A model generated the notes under the pieces. The model did not search any database. It was given only the letters and a program-made list of their open reading frames with translations, and had not been told where the DNA came from. From Candidatus Rifleibacteriota bacterium (GTDB lineage: Bacteria; Muiribacteriota; Ozemobacteria; Ozemobacterales; Ozemobacteraceae), in NCBI GenBank assembly GCA_015232575.1, contig JADFZL010000001.1, forward strand, positions 620,001-684,000: DNA of 64,000 nt, written 5' to 3'. Position numbers and translations under genes: made by a program. Below are positions 7,402 through 17,764 of the stretch, piece by piece (the stretch's first letter is position 1; every line of letters starts with the position of its first letter).

Positions 7402-9966
7402 TCAACTCAGTCTGGTGAGTGCTTCCCGTATGAATTTTTCAATTCTGCTGCTTTTTGGAGCATGTTCTTTTGCTTTGTTGTAGCATGCTTTAGCTTCTGG
7501 AAGAAGATTTTTTTCTTCATAAGCAAGTCCCAGATTGAAACATGCGTAAGAATCCTGCGGATTGATATTTACAACTTTAACAAAAGTTTCAATTGCAGAA
7601 TCATAATTTTTAACATCCATCTCTGCCATTCCAAGATTGTACAGAGCATAAGTATCTTCCGGGTTAATTTCTATTGCCCGTTCAAAAGCGCTTATAGCCT
7701 CGTGAGTCTGTCCCTGCTCGTAAAATGACATTCCAAGATGCGAAAATGAATATGAATCATCTGAATCAAGTTCTATTGCACGACCAAAAGCCCTTATTGC
7801 CTGCGAGAGCCTTCCGGAATTCTTATAAATTACTCCAAGACTGTACTGCGAAAAGGCATCATCTGGATTCAGCTCAGTGGCTTTATGAAAAGATTCTTCT
7901 GCTTTTTCCGTATTTCCAAGGGTTCTGTAAATGCTTCCGAGAAGATAATATGCAAAGAAGTTCTGAGAATCAAGCCTTAAAGCCATAAGAATACATGAAA
8001 GCGCCTTTTCAAGAACACTTAGATTTTTATAAACCGCTCCCAGATTTATCAATGACAGTACATGGTCCTCTTTGATTTTAAGAAGCGCTTCAAATACATC
8101 TCTGGCTTCCTCAAACATTCCATTATTTTTATATATCAATCCAAGAAGATATCTGCTTTCGATGTCTTCCGGAGAAAGCCTGATGTTCTTTTTGATCGAA
8201 AGGAGAGCCTCTTCCAGCATTCCCCTGTTGAGATATGCCTGTCCAAGGTGAAACAGAGCTTCTTTGAAATCAGGGTCAAGGTCAATAGTTTTTCGCCATT
8301 CTCTGATTGCATCTTCTGATTTTCCGATGCACTTAAAAGCTATTCCTAGCTGAAGATGAGCATGCGAAAAGTCCGGATCGATTGCGATTGCTTTTTCCCA
8401 TTCTCTGATTGCTTCATCCAGCATTCCCTTTTCCTTGAATGCCAGGCCAAGTCTGTAGTGTCCGCCGGCATTTTCCGGATTAATAGCCACCGATCGTTTC
8501 CATCGGGTTATGTTTGGATCATCTATTCCCTTTATACGATATATTACTTCAAGATTATAGTGCGCAAAAGAGTCTGTCGGATTGAGTGAAAGGACTTTCT
8601 TATATTCAATAATCGCCTCATCATACATTTCATTATTCTTATATGCTGAAGCAAGCATGTAATGTACTTCAGGGCTATTCGGATTATTAATTGCCTCGGT
8701 CTTATAACGTTCAATGACCATTTCGATTTCTGATCGGTTTTTTATAACCGGCAATTTTTCAACAACTTCAGTATTCTGGCACTTTTTTCTCAGTTCTGCA
8801 GCCTTTTTCCAGTGATTTACAGCCTGGTCGCACTGTCCTCTGGCATCAAATATTTCACCCAGTACTTCATGAGCTCTTGTTAGTGCGGAATCAAGGAAAA
8901 GAGCGCGTTTTAATTCTCCAGCGGCTTCGTCAAGCATTCCCTTGTCTTTAAAAGCAAGACCGAGATTAAGGTGCAATTCAGCATCGTTCGGATTAATGCC
9001 ATTTTCAAGCCGAAATTCTTCAATTGCCCTTGCAGTATCGCCTTTCTTGCGATAAACAGTGCCGATATAAAAGTGAATTCTCGGACATTTCGGATCAAGC
9101 TTAAGAGTTTTTTTAAACTCTGTCAAAGCCGCGTCATCCATGGATTTTTTCTGAAGAGATTGTCCGAGAAGAATTCTCGCCTCAATCATATCAGGATTAA
9201 TATCAAGTACACGTTTCAGAGATTCGATGGCGTCATCATATCTTTTGCTTATAAAATGTGCCATTCCAAGGTTGAAGAAAGCAAATGGATTATCTGAATT
9301 GATAGAGATTGACTTTTTCAGGGAAAAGATTGCTTCATCACAACTTTTGGTATCAATCTGTGCTCTTCCAAGCTGGCACCAGCCAAAAGAGTCCTGGGAA
9401 TTCAATAATACTGCCTTTTTATATTCCACAATTGCTTTCTGGGGTTTTCCGATTTCAAGATAAACGGAACCCAGTGCAAAATGTGCAAAAGCATATTCAT
9501 GATTAATATCTATGGCATTTCTGAGACGAATAATAGCTTCGTCAAACATTTTTTTCAGTTTGTAAATCAATCCAAGCTGAAGATGAGCGAATGGGAAATC
9601 AGATTTAAGGCTGATGGCCTTTTTAAATCGAATTATAGCTTCATCAAGCATTCCCTTGTTTCTGTAAATTACTCCAAGATTTGCATAGGGGAATGCATAA
9701 TTATTGTTGTACATTATAGCTTTTTTAAATTCGATTACAGCTTCATTTATCATTCCCTTATTTTTAAAAAGCAGTCCCAGGAAATTGTGCGCGTAGGCAT
9801 CCTTGGGATTAATTGCGATTGCTTCATGATAAGTCTTGATCGCTTCATCTATATCACCCTGCATTTCAAGCGCTCTTCCGAGCTGATAATAAGCGAAGAA
9901 GTCTCTGGGATTTGCACTTATCCTTTTTTTACATTCAATTATTGCCTGTTCGTATTTTTTTTCCAT
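7402..9966 (-). CDS. Large tetratricopeptide-repeat protein
   Basis: An 854-residue protein made almost wholly of 34-residue TPR units, about 23 by reading, many with the pattern AhxxLGxhYxxxGMxDEAIxxxxKAIxINPDD. A first block runs to about residue 390, a short non-repeat linker with EVVEKLPVIK follows, and a second block runs to the end. No signal peptide or membrane segment is visible, so it should be a cytosolic scaffold for protein contacts; the partner cannot be read. I chose ATG at 9966 because CCGGAGAAAG sits at ribosome-site distance; a TTG seven codons upstream is the alternative. Recent internal duplication is likely from the near-identical units. Confidence 0.85.
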   Translation of the reverse strand: MEKKYEQAIIECKKRISANPRDFFAYYQLGRALEMQGDIDEAIKTYHEAIAINPKDAYAHNFLGLLFKNKGMINEAVIEFKKAIMYNNNYAFPYANLGVIYRNKGMLDEAIIRFKKAISLKSDFPFAHLQLGLIYKLKKMFDEAIIRLRNAIDINHEYAFAHFALGSVYLEIGKPQKAIVEYKKAVLLNSQDSFGWCQLGRAQIDTKSCDEAIFSLKKSISINSDNPFAFFNLGMAHFISKRYDDAIESLKRVLDINPDMIEARILLGQSLQKKSMDDAALTEFKKTLKLDPKCPRIHFYIGTVYRKKGDTARAIEEFRLENGINPNDAELHLNLGLAFKDKGMLDEAAGELKRALFLDSALTRAHEVLGEIFDARGQCDQAVNHWKKAAELRKKCQNTEVVEKLPVIKNRSEIEMVIERYKTEAINNPNSPEVHYMLASAYKNNEMYDEAIIEYKKVLSLNPTDSFAHYNLEVIYRIKGIDDPNITRWKRSVAINPENAGGHYRLGLAFKEKGMLDEAIREWEKAIAIDPDFSHAHLQLGIAFKCIGKSEDAIREWRKTIDLDPDFKEALFHLGQAYLNRGMLEEALLSIKKNIRLSPEDIESRYLLGLIYKNNGMFEEARDVFEALLKIKEDHVLSLINLGAVYKNLSVLEKALSCILMALRLDSQNFFAYYLLGSIYRTLGNTEKAEESFHKATELNPDDAFSQYSLGVIYKNSGRLSQAIRAFGRAIELDSDDSYSFSHLGMSFYEQGQTHEAISAFERAIEINPEDTYALYNLGMAEMDVKNYDSAIETFVKVVNINPQDSYACFNLGLAYEEKNLLPEAKACYNKAKEHAPKSSRIEKFIREALTRLS

Positions 9967-10064
9967 CGCATCTTTCTCCGGGCTCAATATCTGTCAGCCT
10001 TTTATCCTGATTATCATTACTGCAAACCACCAAAAGAGGTCATGTTACCCGTTAGGGACGTGGT

Positions 10065-10505
10065 CTATTCCTTCCAGGGAAGGGTCTTAAATTGTTCTAC
10101 CGGTTTCCCCGTGAGCATTTTTTCAAGATCTTCTCCAAAATCAGGAAAAAATGGACGTTTCAGAATCTCATCAATCGTAAAAAAGTCAATCCCTTCAAGT
10201 CTGTGATCCACGCCGACACTAAGATTTGAAAAATCCGGATCAAGAACTTCAAATACTGGAAATTGGGTATGCTTGCCGGCTTTCTCATTCATTGATTCCC
10301 GCAGTGCAACAAATCGGAATTGAGTTGCCACAATACCCGTTTCCTCGCGCAATTCACGCTTCGCACCATCAATCATTGATTCGAAAGTATCCTGTCCACC
10401 GCCGGGAAACAGCCAGTATTTTTTCTCATTTTTACAGTGCCTTACAAAGAGAAATCTCTTCGCATCTCTTTTTACAATAAGACTTGGACGAATTCGAATA
10501 TTCAT
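10065..10505 (-). CDS. Nudix hydrolase
   Basis: A 146-residue cytosolic hydrolase of nucleoside-diphosphate-linked compounds. The Nudix box is intact: GGQDTFE, then seven residues, then RELREETGI (about residues 39-61). The N-terminal strand IRIRPSLIVKRDAKRFLFVRH and WLFPGGG are typical. Substrate cannot be predicted. It lies upstream of the TPR gene on the same strand, 98 bases away, so co-transcription is possible. Confidence 0.9.
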   Translation of the reverse strand: MNIRIRPSLIVKRDAKRFLFVRHCKNEKKYWLFPGGGQDTFESMIDGAKRELREETGIVATQFRFVALRESMNEKAGKHTQFPVFEVLDPDFSNLSVGVDHRLEGIDFFTIDEILKRPFFPDFGEDLEKMLTGKPVEQFKTLPWKE

Positions 10506-10681
10506 TCTTTGCCCAATTTCCTCACTTTTGATTATTCACTGACTGCTATCGACAATAATCATTATTTTCATTAATAAAGTCTGAGAATCTCTTGTCAACA
10601 AAGATATCCTATCTACCGATATTATACCAACAATAACTATTCTTCAAAAAAAATCAAAAGCTAAAAAAATGAGAATCTGAA

Positions 10682-12658
10682 ATGATACAAAAATACTCTG
10701 TTTTATTACTTATAGTAACTTGTTTCATTATTTCTGCCGGATGTTCGACCCCGCATAATGACGTTGTAGCAAGAGAAGGCAGTGTCACTGGAACAGTCAT
10801 TGATAAGGTCGGAACTCCTGTTTCAGGGGCAATTGTTTCATGGAGTCAGGATGAGAAAAAATGGGCAAAGACTTCATCGGATGGCTCTTTTCTCATAGAA
10901 GGAATAAATTTTGGAGACACAGTATTCCTCATTAGAAAAAGTGGCTTCAGAACAAGCAAGTTTAACGCTCCAATTTTTTCCAATACAGTGACAGATGTTA
11001 AAAAGGTTATCATTGAAACCGCTTCATTTGATTATGTTGATGTAAAAATGGAAAAAATAAGCGCAACACATGCAATAATAGGCTGGAAAACAAATGAATT
11101 CACCAACGGTAAAATTGAATTTGGTGAAGGAAATTCATTCACTAACGTTGTCAGGGAAGCAGAAAATTCATATACAACTGTTCATTCGCTGACTTTAGAT
11201 GGACTCAAAGCCCAGACACGCTATTCGCTCAGAATTATTTCTTCGAGACAAAATTACCAATCTGAAACATCCGAAACTGTCATTTTTGAAACCCCCGCTG
11301 CGTTGGATGATTCGACTCCGCCTGATTTTCCAAAATCACCCGGAATTGCGCTGACAGAGCAGCCAAATCAAGTCACAATTTTCTGGACACCCAATAACGA
11401 AACAGATCTCAAAGGTTACAGAATTTACCGAAGTGAACTTCCAAATTCTGGATTTTCGTTGATTTCAGGCGTTCTCATTTCAAAGGGAATTGACAGATAT
11501 GTTGACACAAACGTCATGACCGGGAAAAAATACCATTACAGAGTCTCAGCCGTAGACCTCGCTGGAAATGAGAGCAGCGGCTCAGAAATAGTTTCAATGG
11601 TCATTCCTGGTGATCTCATCGGTGAAGTATCATGGACACGAGCAAACAGCCCGTATTCTCTGGCAGGGGATCTTGACATCACTGCTGGTGGACGGCTGCT
11701 TATTGATCCGGGTGTGGAAATTCGCATGGCAGATTTTGACGCGCTGAGAAGAGGAGACAATACACGCGTTGAAATACGCGTCAAAGGCTCAATTGTTGCA
11801 AGCGCCGGCAATTATGCTACGATAGTTTTTACAACAGAAAAACCTGTCCCTGCATCAGAAGACTGGGGCGGAATATCTTTTTCAGATGCTTCTGATGAAT
11901 TGAGTATAATGAACAACGTCACAATTGCGTATGCAAAAAATGCTCTTTCAATTTACAAAACCAATGGCAAATTCACGGATATTCGCATAATAAAATCTTC
12001 TCTCGGGTTATCTGCAAGCCAGACACAGAACCTGACAATTTCAAGTTTTTCTGTTTCAATGTGTGGGTTGGGAGCAGAATTCAGAGGGAATAAAAACCTG
12101 ACAATTGAAAAGTCATCATTTTTTCATTGTACAAAAGGCATGTCAACTTTTGAAAATTTTACTCTGGCAATAAAAGAATGCAATTTCCTTGAATTTACTG
12201 AACAGGCTCTCTATCTGAGCGAAAGCACTAATGAATGTCTGGTTGAAAATAATCTTTTCGTTTCAGGTCTTGGGCTGGGAATTCAGATTATGGCTCAATC
12301 TGGCAGAATTATCGGAAATACGTTCGATGCGCCATTTGGAATAAGAATCGATAAAAATAATCCTCAGATTGAGAAAAACATAATAGTTTCGGGGCTGAGC
12401 ATTTCCGGTCAGGGATTAAAAGGAATAGAACACCTTATAGGAGCATTACCACTGCCAGAATTCGGCCCGAACAATGTTTTCGGATTTCCATCAGACAAAG
12501 CATATATCGGCTGTAAAGCATCAGCAGGCTCACTGGCAAGTCAACCTGTTTTCATGTATCAATCAGAAGGTGATAAGTATGATTACCGCCTCAAAGAAGC
12601 ATTTCCCTCAGCCGGAAACATCTGGGGAATCAACCGCCAGCAGGCGCCTTCTTATTAA
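10682..12658 (+). CDS. Lipoprotein with regulatory-like, fibronectin III and beta-helix domains
   Basis: A 658-residue lipoprotein. The signal peptide ends in a lipobox ISAGC with Cys21 as the lipid site. Residues about 35-110 match the carboxypeptidase regulatory-like fold (GSVTGTVIDKVGTPVSGAIV). Two fibronectin type III-like domains follow (about 115-205 and 215-310; WKTNEFTNGKIEFG and GYRIYRSELPNSGF). From about 330 on, short repeating strands with N-rich turns indicate a right-handed parallel beta-helix like those in pectate-lyase-like proteins. It is probably displayed on the cell surface or in the periplasm and binds or acts on polysaccharide; no catalytic residues are identifiable. It may be transcribed with the next gene, 83 bases on. 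Confidence 0.75.
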   Translation: MIQKYSVLLLIVTCFIISAGCSTPHNDVVAREGSVTGTVIDKVGTPVSGAIVSWSQDEKKWAKTSSDGSFLIEGINFGDTVFLIRKSGFRTSKFNAPIFSNTVTDVKKVIIETASFDYVDVKMEKISATHAIIGWKTNEFTNGKIEFGEGNSFTNVVREAENSYTTVHSLTLDGLKAQTRYSLRIISSRQNYQSETSETVIFETPAALDDSTPPDFPKSPGIALTEQPNQVTIFWTPNNETDLKGYRIYRSELPNSGFSLISGVLISKGIDRYVDTNVMTGKKYHYRVSAVDLAGNESSGSEIVSMVIPGDLIGEVSWTRANSPYSLAGDLDITAGGRLLIDPGVEIRMADFDALRRGDNTRVEIRVKGSIVASAGNYATIVFTTEKPVPASEDWGGISFSDASDELSIMNNVTIAYAKNALSIYKTNGKFTDIRIIKSSLGLSASQTQNLTISSFSVSMCGLGAEFRGNKNLTIEKSSFFHCTKGMSTFENFTLAIKECNFLEFTEQALYLSESTNECLVENNLFVSGLGLGIQIMAQSGRIIGNTFDAPFGIRIDKNNPQIEKNIIVSGLSISGQGLKGIEHLIGALPLPEFGPNNVFGFPSDKAYIGCKASAGSLASQPVFMYQSEGDKYDYRLKEAFPSAGNIWGINRQQAPSY

Positions 12659-12741
12659 GTATAGCTTTCTTAAAATATATGTGTCAAATTAGGTTGCATT
12701 TTTTTACGTTTTATAATAGAGTTATCATACCGTTGTAAATA

Positions 12742-13275
12742 TTGCTGGATGGTGCTTTTGAACTCATGGCGCGTTTTTGTAGTATACTTTTTTTTCTTAT
12801 AAATCTGCCCGGTATTGCGGCAGCTCAGGATGAGTTTACCGTTAAAGCTGCTTTTCTTTTGAAGTTCCCTGCATTTATTGAGTGGAGCAAAAGCGGCAAG
12901 GTTTTAGATTCAAAAGTTTTTAAGATTGGGATATTCAATAATCCGGCATTTGCAAATATTGCCAAATCTATCCTAAAAAATAAAGAAATAAACGAACAGG
13001 TTGTTCAAGTTGATTATTTGCCAAAAATCGAAGTTCAGGAAAAATTTAATGTTATTTATTTTTCCCATAATCCAGGCGGCAATTCAATTAATTCCGAAAA
13101 ATACAACGGAGTTCTTACAATTGGTGAAGGTGAAAGATTTATTGATGATGGTGGCATTCTTGCCTTTACGATCGAAGACAGCAAAATTCGCTTTTTCATA
13201 AGCAACAGCAACGCAATCAAAGCAGGTTTGAAAATCAGTTCCAAACTTCTTCAGCTGGCCCGAAAGGTTTACTGA
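12742..13275 (+). CDS. YfiR-like (DUF4154) periplasmic protein
   Basis: A 177-residue exported protein of the YfiR family. YfiR of Pseudomonas is a periplasmic repressor of a diguanylate cyclase; related proteins often sit beside TonB receptors and GGDEF sensors. Family marks are FTVKAAFLLKFPAFIEW after the signal peptide, KIGIFNNPAF, the middle VIYFSHNP and the C-terminal GGILAFTIEDSKIRFFISN followed by AGLKISSKLLQLARKVY. The signal peptide fits better with the ATG at 12766 (MARFCSILFF), but neither start has a good ribosome site. A TonB receptor follows convergently. No diguanylate cyclase is in the window. Confidence 0.85.
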   Translation: MLDGAFELMARFCSILFFLINLPGIAAAQDEFTVKAAFLLKFPAFIEWSKSGKVLDSKVFKIGIFNNPAFANIAKSILKNKEINEQVVQVDYLPKIEVQEKFNVIYFSHNPGGNSINSEKYNGVLTIGEGERFIDDGGILAFTIEDSKIRFFISNSNAIKAGLKISSKLLQLARKVY

Positions 13276-13352
13276 TAATAATTGCAGCGAAGTTTTCTTA
13301 TGCTGGAAAAATCAGACAGCTTACCTGCACAACAGCTGTTGTCACAAAACCA

Positions 13353-13392
13353 ACAAACGCTGAGATCCGGTGTACCGAATCTCAGCGTTTGT
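13353..13392. terminator. Bidirectional terminator between yfiR-like and TonB receptor genes
   Basis: The arms 13353-13366 (ACAAACGCTGAGAT) and 13379-13392 are perfect inverse complements; an inner CGG/CCG pair closes a TGTA loop. It lies between the 3' ends of two convergent genes, so it can stop transcripts from both sides. Confidence 0.75.
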
Positions 13393-13418
13393 ATTACTAT
13401 TTCTAATAACTAACTTCT

Positions 13419-15665
13419 TCAGAATTCTACGGAAATTCCACCAACAATCGACCTGGGTTCCTGTGGATTTGCAGTAAAGCCAACTCCGTTCAGAGCAAAA
13501 TCTGGATTGTAATATCTGGCATCAGTAAGATTCGTAATGTTAATGAATTCTGAAATAGTGAAACGCTCAGTAGTGGATTGTACGTGTTTTAAGTACATAT
13601 TCACGATAGTAAACGGATCACTGCTGGTAAATTTTCCCTGGGAATCTTTTGCCTGACTGTAGCTGCGCCCCTGATAAATCAGTCGTGGCGAGAAGGTCCA
13701 TTTTCCCTTTATAAAACTGGCTCCGGCTTTAATTGAATGTCGTGCAGAAAATGGCAACATTTCGCCATCAAGATCTCCGTTTGAATAAGAATAAGCCAGA
13801 TAAGAATTGACGCGTAACTGTCTGAACTTTTTAAGTGAATCAATTCGCAGAGAGCCACCATAAGTTCTGGCTTCTCCTCTGTTTCCAGCGGACTGAATAG
13901 ATTTGACCGGCTTACCAAGGTATGTTCCAGAACCAAGCGAAACAACCTGCTGAATATCGGAAATCCTCGAGTCATACCCACTCAAGGTCAAGCGTAAATC
14001 ATCGTTGAATGAATATGTAACCTCTGTCTGAGTCGATTTTATCTTCTCAGGTTTTAGATCCGGGTTGGGTATATGGAAAAATGAACTTTTGATATCTCCG
14101 GGCTTGTTCTTGTCGCGACTGAACGAACCGAAATCCTGATATACTTTGTCGGTCGGCGGAGCAAGAAATGCGGTACCATATAAAAGTTTGAAATTAACTT
14201 TGTCATTGGGCTTCAAAACCACTCCAATTCTGGGATTGAATGTGGAACCATACATGCTGTTTGAGTCATACCTGGCACCAAGCGTCCAGGTACAAATAGA
14301 ATTGGATCTGAGATGCAATTGCGCATATCCGCCAAAATTTGTGTAATCAGTCTTATTGAAATGCATGGGGATGCCCTGCGGATTGATTGTACTGAGGTCT
14401 GACCCGGAATAGATGTATCCCTGTGATTCAGGCGATTTATCAGGATCAAACGGATATGGTAAATCAGCAGTGCGCGGAAGAGAAGATATACGCTGATATG
14501 AAAGACCAAGGAGCATTTGCTGATTATTTGGCAAAGAGTAACTTAACTGTTCTTCAATAGAGAAACTCTCGTCTTTGGCATATTTATAAGCAGGCTTATA
14601 ACTGGAAAAGTTGTTCAGAAAAAGTGTTCGGGGGTCAACTTCATAGAGCTGATGGGAAATCTGAGATCGCAATTTCCACTTTTCATTTCTGCTTGCATAA
14701 TTGTGTTTTCCATAGAAATTCAGGTAGTTAGTCCTGAAAACAGCATTAATATCGTACAAGCTGAACGCCGGAGATACGCCCAATGAAGAAGAATGGGATT
14801 CCGTCATACTGATAAACCCAAGTTCAAGATTTTTCAGGTTAAGACGACCATGCAGGTAGCCTGCCTCCTGATCTGTGTTATAAGGTTTAAATGGAACGTT
14901 AGTCTCTGCAGTGGTGCCCGGGAAATTCGACACACGACCAGACTGAAATTCATTGTTGTACCAGGAAAATTCCTTCGGGTATGCCTTGGGGAGGAAAGGA
15001 CCATCAGTGGTATATTTTTGAGCAGTAATTGCGAAGGATCCACCATCAAGAAAATATGCTCCGGGCACAGTGTTTCTTTCGAATTTATCGCCCAGAGTAA
15101 TTGAATAGTCCCGGGTTTGATTGGTTCCGCCGGCCATATTCAAGCTGCGACCTTTCATCTCTTCGCCAGTTCGAGTGACAATATTGATAACCCCGGTAAA
15201 AACATCAGCTCCATAAAGCGCCGACATTGGACCAAGAATTATCTCCACTTGTTTGGCATTTCTGAGCGAAAATTGACGTCCCAGAGGGTACAAACTTCCA
15301 GCAACCGGGGAAACCCTTACCCCATCAATCATTATCTGAAAGCGTCTGTCGCCATTCACACCCTGTATTGTTAAGGTATTCGCGTGGGCATTTCCAGTAA
15401 GATGTGCAATTTCAATTTGTGGAATATCCTCAAGCAGATCAATAAGGGAAGTATAGCCACGATTTTTAATCGTTTCTTCAGAAACCACATACGCGGCAGC
15501 TGCTGATTCAGAGGGCTTTTCCTTGACTGCACTGGCCGCAACGATAGGTACATTCAAAAGATCCTCAAGTGACATATCTGCGAGATTACCTTCTTGCGAC
15601 ATAAGGCAACCGGGAAAGAGAAACAATAAAGAAAAAACAAAAAATAGTCTTTTTACCTGTGTCAT
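13419..15665 (-). CDS. TonB-dependent outer-membrane receptor
   Basis: A 748-residue outer-membrane transporter. Signal peptide about 1-23. The plug domain (about 45-165) shows VVSEETIKNRGYTSLIDLLE, TIQGVNGDRRFQIMIDGVR and GPMSALYGADVFTGVINIVT. The remainder is a 22-strand barrel rich in aromatic/polar alternation, ending in GGISVEF with the terminal phenylalanine typical of barrel proteins. Of the TonB receptors it most resembles those with a LEDLLNVPI N-terminus that sit beside YfiR-like genes. Substrate is unknown. It is convergent with the YfiR-like gene rather than in one operon with it. Confidence 0.93.
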   Translation of the reverse strand: MTQVKRLFFVFSLLFLFPGCLMSQEGNLADMSLEDLLNVPIVAASAVKEKPSESAAAAYVVSEETIKNRGYTSLIDLLEDIPQIEIAHLTGNAHANTLTIQGVNGDRRFQIMIDGVRVSPVAGSLYPLGRQFSLRNAKQVEIILGPMSALYGADVFTGVINIVTRTGEEMKGRSLNMAGGTNQTRDYSITLGDKFERNTVPGAYFLDGGSFAITAQKYTTDGPFLPKAYPKEFSWYNNEFQSGRVSNFPGTTAETNVPFKPYNTDQEAGYLHGRLNLKNLELGFISMTESHSSSLGVSPAFSLYDINAVFRTNYLNFYGKHNYASRNEKWKLRSQISHQLYEVDPRTLFLNNFSSYKPAYKYAKDESFSIEEQLSYSLPNNQQMLLGLSYQRISSLPRTADLPYPFDPDKSPESQGYIYSGSDLSTINPQGIPMHFNKTDYTNFGGYAQLHLRSNSICTWTLGARYDSNSMYGSTFNPRIGVVLKPNDKVNFKLLYGTAFLAPPTDKVYQDFGSFSRDKNKPGDIKSSFFHIPNPDLKPEKIKSTQTEVTYSFNDDLRLTLSGYDSRISDIQQVVSLGSGTYLGKPVKSIQSAGNRGEARTYGGSLRIDSLKKFRQLRVNSYLAYSYSNGDLDGEMLPFSARHSIKAGASFIKGKWTFSPRLIYQGRSYSQAKDSQGKFTSSDPFTIVNMYLKHVQSTTERFTISEFINITNLTDARYYNPDFALNGVGFTANPQEPRSIVGGISVEF

Positions 15666-15879
15666 ACCATCCTCTTGAAGTTGAATAATTTAGCTGAGCA
15701 CAGGTTTTTTAACATAATTAAGTCACTTTTTCAAGAAATATTTTTTCTTCACTGTATTTTTAACGGCTCAATAGCTCCTGTACTTCCCTGTAATTGCATT
15801 CATTCTGAGAAAAAGCGATGACGAGAATAACCTGCCTTTGCTTTTTGATCTTCAAATTTTTAGGCTGGGTCAATGACTG

Positions 15880-17229
15880 TTACTTCAAACGAGCTGAGTT
15901 GACACCAGGCTGAGACAGCGGAATCGCAAGGGAAGCATCGGCTTCAAGCGGCGGAGTCGGCACCTGTTGCACCTGGGGCTCCACGACTGGCTTACGGCCA
16001 AAAGTAATGATGATCTGCTTTTCGGCGGCGTTATATGAAAGACTGATGTGACCAGCGATAGCGAGTAAAGTAGCGAACATGAGCAATACGCCGGCAACGG
16101 AGTAAGCCTTTTCATAGGAACCAGTGGAATCGACAATCATACTGGCAAGCATCGGCCCAAAAACTCCGCCGACACCCCAGGCGGTAAAGAGAATGCCGTA
16201 ATTCATTCCGAGATTCTTTGTTCCCCAAAGGTCTGCAGCAGTAGAAGGGAAAAGCGAGAGACAGGCTCCATAACTGAAGCCTACGATCGCGGCGCCAACG
16301 AGAAACCCGTGAAACGTATTGAGCTGGGAGAAAAAGAACATCGCCGTCATCTGGATTACAAAGACGAATATCAGCGCCGAGACACGGCCGATTATGTCAG
16401 AAACGAAGCCGGCAATAACCCGTCCCGAGGCATTGAAAATAGCAAGGAGAGCGACGAAAACGAAGCCAGCCTTGATTGCCCCCTGCGACTGCATCAAGAC
16501 AATCTTCTTCATGTGGCCAATAATCATCAGCCCCGCGGTTGCCCCGCAGGCATACTGAAGATAGAGAGAATAGAACATCGGTGCCTTAAGCATTTCCTGC
16601 CAGGAACAATCTGTGTTTGAGACAATCTTGGCTCCGGTATTAAGCGCAACCTCCGGATTAGTGATAAACTGAGCGGCAATTCCAGCAAAGACGAGGAACG
16701 AGACGCCAAGGATCAGAAAAGAACTGCTGATGCCGTATGTCGATAGGAGCTTCTCTGAGAGAGGCGCAATGTATACCGGTGCGAGCCCGAATCCTCCGAC
16801 CACCAGCCCAGTGATCAGGCCTTTTTTCTTGGCATCGAACCACTTGATCGCCGCAGGAGTGGCAGCTGCATAGCCGAGACCGAAACCTGTACCGGCAAAA
16901 ACGCCAAACCCAAGAACCACAGGCAGGTGGGAAGTTGGCGAGCCAAGGCTGGAAATGGCCAGGCCAAGTCCGGTCAGCACTGCGCTGAGTGTGGCAACAA
17001 CACGCGGTCCGAAGCGGTCCTGAAGACGCCCTGCGGGCACCATCATGACTGCAAAGACGGCTATGGCCAAAGTGTATGGCATCGTGGCCGCTGTACCCGT
17101 CCATCCGTAACCGCCCTTGGACACATCCAGGGTCAACTGGCTTGAGAACATGCTCCATGCGTAAAGAACGCCTAGAGCCAGGTTGAGGGCTACTCCGGCA
17201 ATGGTAACAATAACACCGCTATTTTTCAT
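15880..17229 (-). CDS. MFS transporter, oxalate/formate antiporter (OFA) family
   Basis: A 449-residue inner-membrane transporter with 12 predicted helices. The N-terminus GVIVTIAGVALNLALGVLYAWS and the loop PAGRLQDRFGPR (major-facilitator motif A) match the OFA family, whose members exchange monocarboxylates such as oxalate, formate or pyruvate. The last 60 residues form a cytosolic tail. I chose ATG at 17229 because AGGA lies 8 bases before it; a GTG at 17247 is the alternative. The gene is visibly richer in G and C than its neighbours (my estimate over 50% against about 40%), suggesting acquisition from another lineage. Confidence 0.88.
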   Translation of the reverse strand: MKNSGVIVTIAGVALNLALGVLYAWSMFSSQLTLDVSKGGYGWTGTAATMPYTLAIAVFAVMMVPAGRLQDRFGPRVVATLSAVLTGLGLAISSLGSPTSHLPVVLGFGVFAGTGFGLGYAAATPAAIKWFDAKKKGLITGLVVGGFGLAPVYIAPLSEKLLSTYGISSSFLILGVSFLVFAGIAAQFITNPEVALNTGAKIVSNTDCSWQEMLKAPMFYSLYLQYACGATAGLMIIGHMKKIVLMQSQGAIKAGFVFVALLAIFNASGRVIAGFVSDIIGRVSALIFVFVIQMTAMFFFSQLNTFHGFLVGAAIVGFSYGACLSLFPSTAADLWGTKNLGMNYGILFTAWGVGGVFGPMLASMIVDSTGSYEKAYSVAGVLLMFATLLAIAGHISLSYNAAEKQIIITFGRKPVVEPQVQQVPTPPLEADASLAIPLSQPGVNSARLK

Positions 17230-17764
17230 TATTTTCATCCTGGACACATTCTGATATAACTTCGCAGGTTGTCAAAGCAGCAAGTTCTTTTTAGTCGCCT
17301 GTGTTGTCATCAATGGTCTTTGATAGATTTTTTTCCGACCCAACTATACTACCCAAGCTTTTTAGAGTCAAGTGATTTTTTTCACCAATTTTATGAATAA
17401 TCGCGTTATATCTCACGTTTTTTTTCGAAACGCCACCTTAACAGAAATTTGTCGAGCACTTTCGTCTCTCCGCAATTTAGAATGCTTTTAAATTATCTGA
17501 AAAAGAAGCCATCGAAAAAATCTTTGAAATACGATTCATGGAGAAACTATCAGGAACAGCATCGGGACAATGTTTTTTCATAAATCTATGGCAGGCGTGT
17601 TTGGGGCTGATAGACGAGTTGCGCTGTTTGATTTTCCAGACAGTTTGTAGTAACATCGCCGGCATGTGATCCTATGTGGAACCAAAGCCATAATATCTTC
17701 ACTAGCCGCTCCTTATAATGAACGGCTGATCAAATCTCAGATTTTACTCCAAAGGAGAATTATC
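17230..17764. other. Long intergenic region around the acquired patch
   Basis: No convincing gene. Short open frames at 17477-17669 on both strands have no ribosome site and no recognisable family. The region must hold the promoter of the minus-strand transporter, and a perfect TATAAT at 17714-17719 could serve the small lipoprotein, although no matching -35 is clear. Confidence 0.5.

Noticed and set aside
9481..10206. A 241-codon open frame on the plus strand opposite the TPR gene
   Set aside because: It is the complement of the regular TPR codons and has no ribosome site or recognisable domain.
17477..17665. A 62-codon minus-strand frame in the long gap
   Set aside because: No ribosome site and no recognised family; the opposite strand is open too, so it is probably chance.
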